A stretch of DNA of 53,847 nt from an uncultured Clostridia bacterium (GTDB lineage: Bacteria > Bacillota > Clostridia > Christensenellales > Borkfalkiaceae), in contig CALVME010000040.1 in assembly GCA_944342055.1 (NCBI GenBank), positions 1 through 53,847 on the forward strand, in the 5' to 3' direction. Each line of letters starts with the position of its first letter. Position 1 is the first letter of the stretch. Both the position numbers and the translations under genes were made by a program. The notes under the pieces were generated by a model. The model saw only the letters and a program-made list of their open reading frames with translations, ran no database searches and was not told the origin of the DNA. Shown piece after piece: positions 34,768 to 42,899 of the stretch.

Positions 34768-35743
34768 AATTTCTCTCCTTTTGCTTCTGGCTGTCTCTTT
34801 CGTAAGCCCTTACGATTTGCATGACGAGCGGATGCCGCACGACGTCTTTGTCGCTGAGGCGGCACACGGAGATCCCGTCGATGCCTTCGAGAATATGGGC
34901 GGCGTGGCGCAGTCCGCTGCGCTTGCCGTCGGGCAGATCGACCTGCGTCAGATCGCCGTTGACGACCATGCGGCTCCCTTCTCCCATGCGCGTCAAAAAC
35001 ATTTTCATCTGTTCTTTGGTGGTATTTTGCGCCTCGTCGAGGATGATGAACGCATTCGAAAGCGTCCTGCCGCGCATATAGGCGAGCGGCGCGATCTCAA
35101 TGACGCCGCGCTCCATCAGCTTCATATAATTTTCCAGTCCGAACATCTCCTGCAACGCGTCGTAGAGCGGGCGCAGATACGGGTCCACCTTCGTCTGCAA
35201 GTCGCCGGGCAGAAAGCCGAGCTTTTCCCCCGCTTCGACGGCGGGGCGCGTCAGGATGATCTTTTCCACCTGTTTGGATTTGTACGCGGCGACCGCCATA
35301 CAGACGGCGAGATAGGTCTTGCCCGTACCCGCAGGTCCGATGCCGAACACGACGTTGTTTTTGCGGATGGCGTCCACATAGACCTTTTGTCCGACCGTCT
35401 TGCATTTGATCTGCTTTCCCTTCGCGGTGACGGCGATGACGCCGCCCATGAGCTTGGCAATGTCGGACGCCCTTCCCTCTCTCGCCAGTTCGATACAATA
35501 CAATATCCGCGTTTTGTCGATCTCCTCTCCGTTTTCGATGAGCGTCAAAAGGCTTTCGAGCACTTCGACGCCGAGATCGACGTCCTTCTCTTCTCCCGTC
35601 AGATTGACGCTGAGCCCTTCCACAAGCCCGATCAGGTGCAACTCGCGCGTTACGGTGCCGAGCTGCTCGTCCAAAATGCCGAGCAGTTTTTGCAAATGAT
35701 CGACGCTGCCCGCGTCGACCGCTTTTGTGATCTTTGCCGTAAT
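34742..35743 (-). CDS. phoH: PhoH-like ATPase
   Basis: RNA-related P-loop ATPase of the PhoH family. Core: GIGPAGTGKTYLAVCMAV (Walker A), ILTRPAVEAGEKLGFLPGDL, PLAYMRGRTLSNAFIILDEA (Walker B) and RMVVNGDLTQVDLPDGKRSG. The family's N-terminal KH-like part is present (LGILDEQLGTVTRELHLIGL). The first ATG, GTG or TTG in frame is TTG at 35695, which lacks a ribosome site and would cut into the conserved start. A strong GGAGG lies 5 bases before ATT at 35743, giving 333 residues that begin ITAKITKAVDAGSVDHLQKL. I therefore place the start at ATT, a rare codon known mainly from infC. The alternative is TTG. Confidence 0.9.
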   Translation of the reverse strand: MTAKITKAVDAGSVDHLQKLLGILDEQLGTVTRELHLIGLVEGLSVNLTGEEKDVDLGVEVLESLLTLIENGEEIDKTRILYCIELAREGRASDIAKLMGGVIAVTAKGKQIKCKTVGQKVYVDAIRKNNVVFGIGPAGTGKTYLAVCMAVAAYKSKQVEKIILTRPAVEAGEKLGFLPGDLQTKVDPYLRPLYDALQEMFGLENYMKLMERGVIEIAPLAYMRGRTLSNAFIILDEAQNTTKEQMKMFLTRMGEGSRMVVNGDLTQVDLPDGKRSGLRHAAHILEGIDGISVCRLSDKDVVRHPLVMQIVRAYERDSQKQKERNYEGKRKEE

Positions 35744-35756
35744 TCCTTCCTCCGTT

Positions 35757-36572
35757 TTAAGAAAAGTAAATGGACTGTATCCTGCGGTACCGAGCGCACC
35801 ACACGTCCCCTTCCCTCTCCAGGGAAATATGATCTCCTCCCGTCAGGAGCAACAACTCGAAATAATCGCCGTACGCCGTACACAAGATGCTCACGCGCGC
35901 GGATGGCACGGCGCTCCCCGCCTCATCCTGCGGAAGCACGAGGACGTCCCCCGCCTTGACGGCATCTCCGACAGACACGGCGGGCGTGCCTGACAGGACG
36001 ACGATGCTCTCCACCACGCCGTCGCAATCGGACAAAAGCGGCTTCGCCTCGGCGCGCTCGCCTTCCGCGGAGCGCAGTCCGATCTTCGCGTAGACCACGA
36101 AGCCCTCCTTGTAGACGCTGCAAAAGCTGACGTCCCGCACGGAGAGCACTTCGACGGACAGAGCCGCCCCGTCCGCCGTATACGGGCGCCAGACGCGCAC
36201 GCCGTTTTCCGCAAGGATCGCGCGGATCTCACCTTCCCGCGCGCCGCCGCCCTCCACCTCGACGCGCAGCACGAGCGTCTGCATGAGGGCGATCGCGAGA
36301 AACGAACAGAGCGCGCCGGCGAGAAAGCCGGACCGCTCTTTCAGCATATGCAGCGCCTTCGCCCAGCCTTGCGGGGGTTCTTTTTCTATATTATAACATG
36401 ACGAAGCGAAAATAGCAATGACTTTTTTCTCTTCTTTGCGTTTTACCGAGAAACAAAGCCGATCTTTGTCCCGTTTGACGACGTTGTACACAGAAATTTT
36501 CTGTCTGTGCAGCTTTATGAGGCCGCGTTCGGGGGAGATGCCCCGAATGGAAAAACGAACGAAAAAAGTCAC
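35757..36572 (-). CDS. yqfD: Sporulation protein YqfD-like
   Basis: 271 residues, beginning at GTG (36572), which follows GAGAGGTG and overlaps the yqfC stop (GTGA). The N-terminal FFVRFSIRGISPERGLIKLH matches the YqfD pattern (F-x-x-G-x-V-x-I-x-I-x-G-x-x-P-E). One membrane helix (FLAGALCSFLAIALMQTLVL) is followed by an exterior part with the PTH-like core VRDVSFCSVYKEGFVVYAKI. YqfD proteins are made under sigma-E in Bacillus and are found in spore formers. This copy is shorter than the usual 390-400, mainly in the C-terminal part. Promoter at 36849-36877 through yqfC. Confidence 0.82.
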   Translation of the reverse strand: MTFFVRFSIRGISPERGLIKLHRQKISVYNVVKRDKDRLCFSVKRKEEKKVIAIFASSCYNIEKEPPQGWAKALHMLKERSGFLAGALCSFLAIALMQTLVLRVEVEGGGAREGEIRAILAENGVRVWRPYTADGAALSVEVLSVRDVSFCSVYKEGFVVYAKIGLRSAEGERAEAKPLLSDCDGVVESIVVLSGTPAVSVGDAVKAGDVLVLPQDEAGSAVPSARVSILCTAYGDYFELLLLTGGDHISLEREGDVWCARYRRIQSIYFS

Positions 36573-36832
36573 AGCGCACACCTCTCGACGGCGCAGATAT
36601 TGCCCGCCACCACCAAGTCCCCGTCGCAGTAACTGACGAGCGAGAGCTTCTCTCCCGAGACGACGAGACAGCACCCCTTCGCGCACAGAATCAGCCGCTC
36701 GGGCGCATATTCCGAGATGCTCTTAACGTTCTGAAAAAACGCCTTTTTGCCGTCCAGAACGGTATAGCGGACGCATCCGCTCAAAGTTTCATCCGCGCCC
36801 GTCTTCGACGCGATCAGATCAAACAAACGCAT
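36569..36832 (-). CDS. yqfC: Sporulation protein YqfC/YabP family
   Basis: 87 residues, beta-rich: GCVRYTVLDGKKAFFQNVKS, ISEYAPERLILCAKGCCLVV, EKLSLVSYCDGDLVVAGNIC, ending AVERCAL. This is the YqfC/YabP pattern (an E-Y-x-x-x-x-I-x-V-x-x-x-x-G block and a final I-x-G-x-I-x-x-I-E). The protein is usually first in the cluster with yqfD. The ATG at 36832 has GGTGAG 8 bases upstream; an in-frame GTG at 36844 is weaker. A sigma-E-type promoter lies 17 bases upstream. Identity rests on pattern and gene order. Confidence 0.8.
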   Translation of the reverse strand: MRLFDLIASKTGADETLSGCVRYTVLDGKKAFFQNVKSISEYAPERLILCAKGCCLVVSGEKLSLVSYCDGDLVVAGNICAVERCAL

Positions 36833-36848
36833 AAAACAACTCACCGCT

Positions 36849-36877
36849 ATTTTATGCGTTATCTCCCCGAACTATGA
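36849..36877 (-). promoter_or_regulatory. Sigma-E-type promoter of yqfC-yqfD
   Basis: Minus strand: TCATAGT, 14 bases, CATAAAAT. It is close to the sigma-E consensus (TCATATT, 14, CATACAAT), and the -10 ends 16 bases before the yqfC ATG. It predicts mother-cell expression, possibly reading on into phoH and beyond. Confidence 0.72.
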
Positions 36878-37030
36878 TTTCTGCGCACGCGCTTCAAAAC
36901 AGCGGCGATCGAGCATATCAAATTGCGACGGCGGCTTTGCTCCCGCGCAAAACAAAAAAAACGCATCCGAAAAAACGGAAATTTTCTCTCCTTGCGGCAA
37001 CCAGACTCCCGCAACGGCGCATCCGCCCAC

Positions 37031-37062
37031 AAAAAACTGCCCCTCCTCAAAAGAAGGGACAG
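37031..37062 (-). terminator. Terminator after the frameshifted lipoprotein gene
   Basis: Minus strand CTGTCCCTTC, 6-base loop, GGAGGGGCAG (10 pairs with G-U wobbles), then TTTTTT. The remaining gap 36878-37030 holds no gene that I can see. Confidence 0.8.
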
Positions 37063-37086
37063 CTCAGATCGAAGCGTCCTTTGCGA

Positions 37087-37691
37087 TCATATAAAGCATG
37101 ACTTCCGCAAACAAACGACATTCATTGCGTCGTTGGCTTTCGATCCCTTCCAAAAACCAGTGCAGCGATCACTCTCACATTTCTGCTTGCTTTTCTCTCG
37201 CCAAACTCGTAAAACTGCAGAACAATAGTCATGAAAGCAAACATCGCCGATTTCGTGTTGCGCTTCTGTTACATAATCATATGCATAGTATGTATCTGAA
37301 ATATAAACGACAATACTATCGTTGTATGTGCCGAAGTAATCATAAATAATAACCTGATCGAATGCCCCATTCGGCATATTGATAATTTCATTCAAATATG
37401 TCCGCTTGATCTTGTACTGTATCTTTTGTTCCAATGATTCGGGCATTTTGGGATTCGGTGTAAATACCTCATCGGTATTTTCCGTTTCTCCGTTGCGTGA
37501 ATGAAAATAACACGCAATGTTTTTCAAATCATCCCCCGTCAGCAATCCGTTTTCATACGCTTCATCCAACGAATAAAAACTCCCGACCGATTCCGAATAT
37601 CGCCGCTCCGGAGCACACCCTGTGCATAGCATCACTGTCCCCATTATCGCCATCACGAACAGACTGCTTCCATATTTTACCTTTTTTTCAC
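37087..37691 (-). CDS. Lipoprotein with an N-terminal frameshift at an A7 tract
   Basis: The body (about 190 residues) has the lipobox TVMLCTGC and then SVGSFYSLDEAYENGLLTGD, a soluble exported domain of unknown function with several Tyr and acidic runs. GTG at 37691 has a perfect AGGAGGG site but reads GTG AAA AAA AGG TAA, a stop after four codons. With one more A in the run at 37682-37688 it reads VKKKVKYGSSLFVMAIMG straight into the lipobox, a complete lipoprotein signal. The present sequence therefore has a one-base deletion, or is phase-variable, or relies on slippage; a sequencing error in the homopolymer is also possible. No alternative start with a ribosome site exists in frame. Family not recognised. 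Confidence 0.7.
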
Positions 37692-37855
37692 GCCTCTCCC
37701 TCCTCTTGTGAGACCTCTTTCACCGCCTTGCGATTTTCAGAAAATCAAAAGAAATTGCCCATTGTCTTTTTCTCTTTCTCCTCTGATTGCTTCTCGGTTC
37801 GATCCTGTGATTTGCGACAATATCATATAACGCTTCCGCAAACTTCTACAATTAG

Positions 37856-37884
37856 ATTATATCACGACAATGATGGCTTTTCAA
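37856..37884 (-). promoter_or_regulatory. Sigma-A promoter of the frameshifted lipoprotein gene
   Basis: Minus strand: TTGAAA, 17 bases ending in TGA, TATAAT (extended -10). It leaves a leader of about 155 bases (37692-37849) in which I see no clear regulatory fold. Confidence 0.82.
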
Positions 37885-37983
37885 TATTTTTTGAAAAATT
37901 AACATAACGATTTATAAGGATTCCGACCGGATTTCTGTTTCCGTCTCTGCTCTGCCACCGATGCTCTCTCATGGCACTTTGCC

Positions 37984-38020
37984 AAAAAACCTGCGGCAAG
38001 CAAAAGCCCGCCGCAGTTTT
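37984..38020 (-). terminator. Terminator of the activase-dehydratase operon
   Basis: Minus strand: CTGCGGC (with inner GC pairs) and GCCGCAG, then G and TTTTTT. It lies about 60 bases after the stop of the dehydratase-like gene. Confidence 0.82.
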
Positions 38021-38079
38021 CAATCTGCTTCAAAAAAGGGTAGCTCATCCGGACACATTGAGAGATACCCTCTCCATTT

Positions 38080-39384
38080 TCATTTTTCTTTTTTTGTCTG
38101 ATTCTTTGTCTGCGACAAATTTTCCCGCGCGGTGGCGAGCATCAGTTTGATTCGGTTCTCCTGATTGACCTTCGTGGCAGACGGGTCGTAATCGACCGCG
38201 ACGATGTTCTCCCGCTCGTACATGTTTTTCAGCGTGCGGATGGTCCCCTTGCCCACGATGTGATTGGGCAAACACCCGAACGGCTGCGCGCAGACGATGT
38301 TCTCCGTGCCGGACTCGGCGAGCGCCGCCATCTCGGCGGGGATGAGCCACCCCTCGCCCATCTTCACGCCCTGGCTGATGACGATATCGGCAAATCGGCG
38401 CAGATGTTCAAAGTCGTGCGGCGGCTCGAACGTGCCGTCCTTCCTGACCTGCTTGATGATCTGCCTCTGCTTGGACAAAAGATAGCGATACGCGATGCGG
38501 AAGATCGGCGTAGATGCGGAGCGCATGTCGTAATACGTCGCGTCGTTCAAGACGTTGACCGCGCAGTAAAGGACGAAATCCATGAGCGCGGGAACGACGG
38601 GCTCCGCGCCTTCGGAGAGCAGAAACTCCTCCAGGCGGTTGTTGCCGAGCGGGGAATATTTGACGTAAATTTCCCCGACAATGCCGACCTTCGGCTTGAC
38701 GATCTCCCTCTTTTCGATGCGCTTGAAGCGCTCGATCAGATATGCGTTGTTCTTTGTTAAGGCGAGATAACCGCCCTTGCGGAAACGTTCGACGATGTAG
38801 GCGACGCACTCCTTGCGCGCTTCGTCCGCCGCACCCGCTTCCTTTTCATAGGGCTTGACCTGATTGTAATAGCTCATGATCGCGTCGCCGTAGAAAATGG
38901 CGTGTGCCAGTTTCAAAAGCAATTTCAGGCTCGGCTGAATGCCGCTTCCCTTTTCCAGTCCCGCAAAGTTGCGCGACAGCCCGGGCACCTGCGGAAATTC
39001 CGCCTTCAGCGCCTTTAGGATGAGCGGAATGTAGTTGGACGCGCGGCATCCGCCGCCCGACTGCGTGATGAGCACCGCGGTGTGATCGACGTCGTATTTC
39101 CCGCTCTTGAGCGCGTTGATATACTGTCCGATGACACAGAGCGCCGGATAACAGGCGTCGTTGTGAACGTGTTTGAGCCCCTCGTCGATGACCTCGCGCG
39201 ATTCGTTCATCAGAATCTCGACGTGATATCCTTCGTCGAGCAAAAGCTCGCGGAAGATTTCGAAATGCCAGGGCAGCATGTTCGGAATGAGAATGGTGTA
39301 AGTCTTTCGCATCTCGTCCGTAAAGGCGGGACGGGGATCGGAGAAGTCGGCGACTGTTTTAATCGGTTGCGTAGTTTCCTTCAT
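38080..39384 (-). CDS. 2-hydroxyacyl-CoA dehydratase subunit-like protein (HgdB/DUF2229-associated half)
   Basis: 434 residues. It has the fold motifs of HgdB/FldBC-type dehydratase subunits: MLPWHFEIFRELLLDEGYHV, HVHNDACYPALCVIGQYINA (with a conserved Cys), TQSGGGCRASNYIPLILKAL and VGIVGEIYVKYSPLGNNRLE, then ISQGVKMGEGWLIPAEMAAL and VCAQPFGCLPNHIVGKGTIR. In many Clostridia this is the C-terminal third of one ~1400-residue activase-related protein; here it is a separate gene in another frame, overlapping the upstream gene by 26 bases. The ATG at 39384 has GAGGAAAG upstream. Substrate and reaction are unknown; the cysteines suggest an iron-sulfur cluster. Confidence 0.86.
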   Translation of the reverse strand: MKETTQPIKTVADFSDPRPAFTDEMRKTYTILIPNMLPWHFEIFRELLLDEGYHVEILMNESREVIDEGLKHVHNDACYPALCVIGQYINALKSGKYDVDHTAVLITQSGGGCRASNYIPLILKALKAEFPQVPGLSRNFAGLEKGSGIQPSLKLLLKLAHAIFYGDAIMSYYNQVKPYEKEAGAADEARKECVAYIVERFRKGGYLALTKNNAYLIERFKRIEKREIVKPKVGIVGEIYVKYSPLGNNRLEEFLLSEGAEPVVPALMDFVLYCAVNVLNDATYYDMRSASTPIFRIAYRYLLSKQRQIIKQVRKDGTFEPPHDFEHLRRFADIVISQGVKMGEGWLIPAEMAALAESGTENIVCAQPFGCLPNHIVGKGTIRTLKNMYERENIVAVDYDPSATKVNQENRIKLMLATARENLSQTKNQTKKEK

Positions 39385-42319
39385 GTTCTTTCCTCGAATT
39401 TTGTTCCTGAATCGCCGCAAGCATACTTCTCAGGCGGATCTTGACCACGCCGAGATTGTTGATTTCGTCGATTTTCAGCTGTGTATAAAGTCTCCCGCGC
39501 GACGTCATGATGGCGTTGACTTCGTCCGTCGTGACGGCGTCGATGCCGCAGCCGAAGGAGACGAGCTGCACGAGATTCATGTTCGGATTGCGGGAGACGT
39601 ACTCCGCCGCGCGGTACAGCCGCGCATGGTACGTCCATTGATTGAGCACGTTCAGTTTGACGTCCGCCGCGCGCTCGAAGACGCTGTCCTCCGTCAGCAC
39701 GGCGAACCCGAGCGACACGAGCAGCTTATTGATGCCGTGATTGATCTCGGGATCGATGTGATACGGTCTTCCCGCGAGCACGACGATGGGAACGTCGTCG
39801 CGATTGGCGCGGTAAATGATCTCGTCCGCCTTCGCCACGATGTCGGCGTGGAAAGCCCGCATGCGTTCGAACCCCGCGCGGAGTGCCTTTCTGACCGTGC
39901 GCGCGGACAGTTTGTATTTTCCGAGCGCCTTCGTAAGCGTCCTGACCGTCGCCTTCTCCGCATTCAGATCGATATAGGGCATGATGAAATTTTCATCCGT
40001 CAGCCGCTGGTTGTTCGCCTTCAGCAGTTCGGGGTAATACGCGACGATCGGACAATTGTAGTGATTGGTCGAGTCGCGCTCGTCCAGGTTATAGCTCTCG
40101 CAGGGATAGAAGATGAAATCCACGCCCTTGTCGAGCAAGCTCTCGATGTGTCCGTGCATCAGCTTCGCGGGATAACAAGCGGTATCCGAAGCGACGGTAT
40201 GCTGCCCTTTGAAATAGAGAGAACGCGACGAAGGCTCCGAAAGCTCGACGCGGAATCCGCAGCTTTCAAAGAACGCGCACCAGAGCGGCAGCTGTTCCAC
40301 CATGACGAGCTGAACGGGCAAACCGACCGTCCCCTTCTTCGCGGGGACGTCTGAGGCGCAGCGCATCGTCTTTTCATACTTATAACGATAGAGATCGAGC
40401 TCGGAAGATCTGAGTTTGAGCCCCGCGCCGCGCTCGCACTTGTTGCCCGAGATAAATCTTCTTCCGTCCGAGAACGTGAGGATGTTGAGATTGTAGTGCG
40501 AAGTACACCCCTTGCAGATCGCGGAAACGCCGGTATAGCCGAAGCGTTCCAGCTCGAGGGGAGAGGCGAGGGAGCTGATCGCCACGTCCTTATCCTGCGC
40601 CTGCATCGCATAATATGCCGCACCGAACGCGCCCATCAAGCCCGCGATGGCGGGGCGGATGACCTGCTTGCCCGTCTCCTTTTCGAAGGAACGGAGCACG
40701 GCGTCGTTCATGAACGTGCCGCCCTGCACGACGATGTTTTCGCCGAGTTCGTCGGGCGTCTTGGCGCGGATGACCTTGTAGATCGCGTTTTTGACGATGG
40801 AAGCGGAGAGCCCCGCAGAGATGTCCTCCACCGTCGCGCCCTCTTTTTGCGCCTGCTTGACCGAGCTGTTCATGAAGACGGTGCAGCGCGAGCCGAGCTC
40901 GACGGGGTGCTTCGCAAAGAGACCGAGCGCGGCAAACTCCGCGATCTCCATATCCATCGCCTTTGCGAACGTCTGAATGAACGAGCCGCACCCGGAAGAG
41001 CAAGCCTCGTTGAGCATGATCGAGTCGATCGCATGGTCTTTGACCTTAAAGCATTTGATGTCCTGTCCGCCGATGTCGATGATGAAATCGACCTTCGGGT
41101 TGAAGTACAGAGCGGCTTTAAAATGCGCGACCGTCTCGACGATGCCGAAATCGACCTTCAGCGCCGCCTTGATGAGGTCTTCTCCGTAGCCCGTGACCGC
41201 CGCCGCGCGGATGACGATCCTGTCCCCCGCGAGCCAGTAGATCTCTTTGAGGCGATTGACCACGATGTCGAGGGGCTGACCGTTGTTCGTCTGATAGTGG
41301 TTGTACAAAATTTTGCAATCCGGCGTGATGAGGATGAGCTTCGTCGTCGTCGAGCCGCTGTCGATGCCAAGGTAGGCGTCTCCCTTATATTTATGTATGT
41401 CTTCGAATTTGAGATCGTTCTGCTTGTGCCGCTGGATGAACGCGTCGTACTCCGCGCGATCGGCGAAGAGCGGCTCGCCGTAAACGATGTCGTCGGCATT
41501 CTGCACCGCGTCGATACGGGAAATGACCTCATCGAGCGTGGTCTCCTCCGAATTCTGCGCATAGAGCGCCGCGCCGATCGAAATGAAGCAGAGCGCGTTG
41601 TCGGGAAAGACTGCGTTTTCTTTCGTAAGTTTGAGAGTGGTGACAAACGCCTTGCGGAGCGCCTTGAAAAAGAACAGGGGGCCTCCGAGAAACAATACCT
41701 TGCCCTCGATTCTTCTTCCCTGCGCAAGCCCCGACACCGTCTGATCGACGACCGCCTGGAAGATGGAAGCGGCGATGTCCTCCCGCTTTGCGCCCTGATT
41801 GATGAGCGGCTGAATGTCCGATTTTGCAAACACGCCGCAGCGCGAAGCGATGGGATATACCTTTTCCGCCTTTAAGGCGAGCTCGTCCAGCTCCGTCACG
41901 GACGCGTTGAGCAGAGACGCCATCTGATCGATGAACGCACCTGTGCCGCCCGCGCAGCTGCCGTTCATGCGCTGCTCGGTGCCGCCCGTGATGAAGATGA
42001 TCTTCGCGTCCTCCCCGCCGAGTTCGACGGCGACGTCCGCATCGGGATAATACTTTCTGATCGCGACGAAAGAAGCCTGCACTTCCTGCACGAACGGAAT
42101 TTTGCCCCTCTGCGCGAGGCCGAGCCCCGCGGGGCCCGTCATGCTTACGCGGAAACTGCCGTCAAAGCGTTGGTACACGGTCTTGAGCTGTGCCAGAAGG
42201 CACTCTTTGACCTTGGCATAATGTCTTTCGTAACTGGTATATAAGATCTCGCCGCTCTCGTCAATGATCGTCACTTTGACGGTCGTCGAACCGACGTCTA
42301 TTCCGAGCAATTTTGCCAT
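39359..42319 (-). CDS. Acyl-CoA dehydratase activase-related ATPase (two BadF/BcrA domains plus DUF2229)
   Basis: 986 residues. The first ASKHA ATPase domain begins MAKLLGIDVGSTTVKVTIID with NGSCAGGTGAFIDQMA (a Cys that may bind the bridging Fe-S cluster). The second begins about residue 318 (YLGIDSGSTTTKLILITPDC) with LNEACSSGCGSFIQTFAKAM. From about 640 the DUF2229 part follows (ICKGCTSHYNLNILTFSDGR, DFIFYPCESYNLDERDSTNH), ending with PEINHGINKLLVSLGFAVLT and LVQLVSFGCGIDAVTTDEV. Such proteins use ATP to inject electrons into 2-hydroxyacyl-CoA dehydratase-like partners; this type's substrate is undefined. The ATG at 42319 has GAGGAGAG. It forms an operon with the gene at 38080-39384. Confidence 0.9.
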   Translation of the reverse strand: MAKLLGIDVGSTTVKVTIIDESGEILYTSYERHYAKVKECLLAQLKTVYQRFDGSFRVSMTGPAGLGLAQRGKIPFVQEVQASFVAIRKYYPDADVAVELGGEDAKIIFITGGTEQRMNGSCAGGTGAFIDQMASLLNASVTELDELALKAEKVYPIASRCGVFAKSDIQPLINQGAKREDIAASIFQAVVDQTVSGLAQGRRIEGKVLFLGGPLFFFKALRKAFVTTLKLTKENAVFPDNALCFISIGAALYAQNSEETTLDEVISRIDAVQNADDIVYGEPLFADRAEYDAFIQRHKQNDLKFEDIHKYKGDAYLGIDSGSTTTKLILITPDCKILYNHYQTNNGQPLDIVVNRLKEIYWLAGDRIVIRAAAVTGYGEDLIKAALKVDFGIVETVAHFKAALYFNPKVDFIIDIGGQDIKCFKVKDHAIDSIMLNEACSSGCGSFIQTFAKAMDMEIAEFAALGLFAKHPVELGSRCTVFMNSSVKQAQKEGATVEDISAGLSASIVKNAIYKVIRAKTPDELGENIVVQGGTFMNDAVLRSFEKETGKQVIRPAIAGLMGAFGAAYYAMQAQDKDVAISSLASPLELERFGYTGVSAICKGCTSHYNLNILTFSDGRRFISGNKCERGAGLKLRSSELDLYRYKYEKTMRCASDVPAKKGTVGLPVQLVMVEQLPLWCAFFESCGFRVELSEPSSRSLYFKGQHTVASDTACYPAKLMHGHIESLLDKGVDFIFYPCESYNLDERDSTNHYNCPIVAYYPELLKANNQRLTDENFIMPYIDLNAEKATVRTLTKALGKYKLSARTVRKALRAGFERMRAFHADIVAKADEIIYRANRDDVPIVVLAGRPYHIDPEINHGINKLLVSLGFAVLTEDSVFERAADVKLNVLNQWTYHARLYRAAEYVSRNPNMNLVQLVSFGCGIDAVTTDEVNAIMTSRGRLYTQLKIDEINNLGVVKIRLRSMLAAIQEQNSRKEHEGNYATD

Positions 42320-42447
42320 GCTCTCTCCTCTCTTCAAAAAACAGTTTTTTACCCCTTTATTATATCATATTTCCGACGAAAACACAAGAAACACGCGCAA
42401 TTTTTTCGCACATTCGGGGGCAATTTTCGGCAAGTTTCGTTTTGCGT

Positions 42448-42476
42448 TCATATTCCTTTCACAGCGCCCATAAATT
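42448..42476 (+). promoter_or_regulatory. Sigma-E-type promoter of spoIIID
   Basis: TCATATT, 14 bases, CATAAATT; the -35 matches the sigma-E consensus and the -10 matches 7 of 8. The spoIIID GTG lies 26 bases after the -10. It overlaps a weaker sigma-A-like TATAAT (42475-42480). Confidence 0.82.
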
Positions 42477-42502
42477 ATAATAAAACGTCAGGGGGCTCAC
42501 CG

Positions 42503-42802
42503 GTGTGGGATTATATCGTTGAACGGGTGAAAAAAGAAGCGGCATACATCGTCGAAACGGGAGACACGGTCAGAAGCTGCGCGCTCAAATTCGGCACCAG
42601 CAAATCGACGGTACACAAGGATGTTTCCGAGCGGCTTAAGGCGATAGACGCAAATCTCTATCGCGCCGTTCGCGCCGTGCTCAGAAAAAATTTGTCGGAG
42701 CGACACATACGCGGCGGCATCGCGACGAAGAACAAATATCTCTTGCGCCGCAAAAAGAAACAGGCGACGCAAAACGCCTCTCCGATCACTCAAAACGCAT
42801 AA
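42503..42802 (+). CDS. spoIIID: Sporulation transcription regulator SpoIIID
   Basis: 99 residues. VWDYIVERVKKEAAYIVETG, DTVRSCALKFGTSKSTVHKD and LSERHIRGGIATKNKYLLRR follow SpoIIID closely, including the helix-turn-helix GTSKSTVHKDVSERL and the conserved RHIRGGIATK basic segment. It acts in the mother cell, switching genes on and off between sigma-E and sigma-K. The start is GTG at 42503 with a GGGGG-type site; the first residue is Met in the protein. A sigma-E-type promoter precedes it, as in Bacillus. The C-terminal KKKQATQNASPITQNA is longer than usual. It ends 38 bases before a terminator. Confidence 0.95.
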   Translation: MWDYIVERVKKEAAYIVETGDTVRSCALKFGTSKSTVHKDVSERLKAIDANLYRAVRAVLRKNLSERHIRGGIATKNKYLLRRKKKQATQNASPITQNA

Positions 42803-42840
42803 GGGCGTGCGGCCCTGAAGGCATGAACCAAAGCGCAGAA

Positions 42841-42868
42841 AACCGGGCGACAGCGCGCCCGGTTTTTT
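42841..42868. terminator. Bidirectional terminator between spoIIID and a lipoprotein gene
   Basis: 9-bp stem AACCGGGCG with a 6-base loop, followed by six T on the plus strand and by TTTTCTG on the minus strand. Confidence 0.9.
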
Positions 42869-42899
42869 CGCCTTCATCGATTTCAGACTCCCGCTCCGA

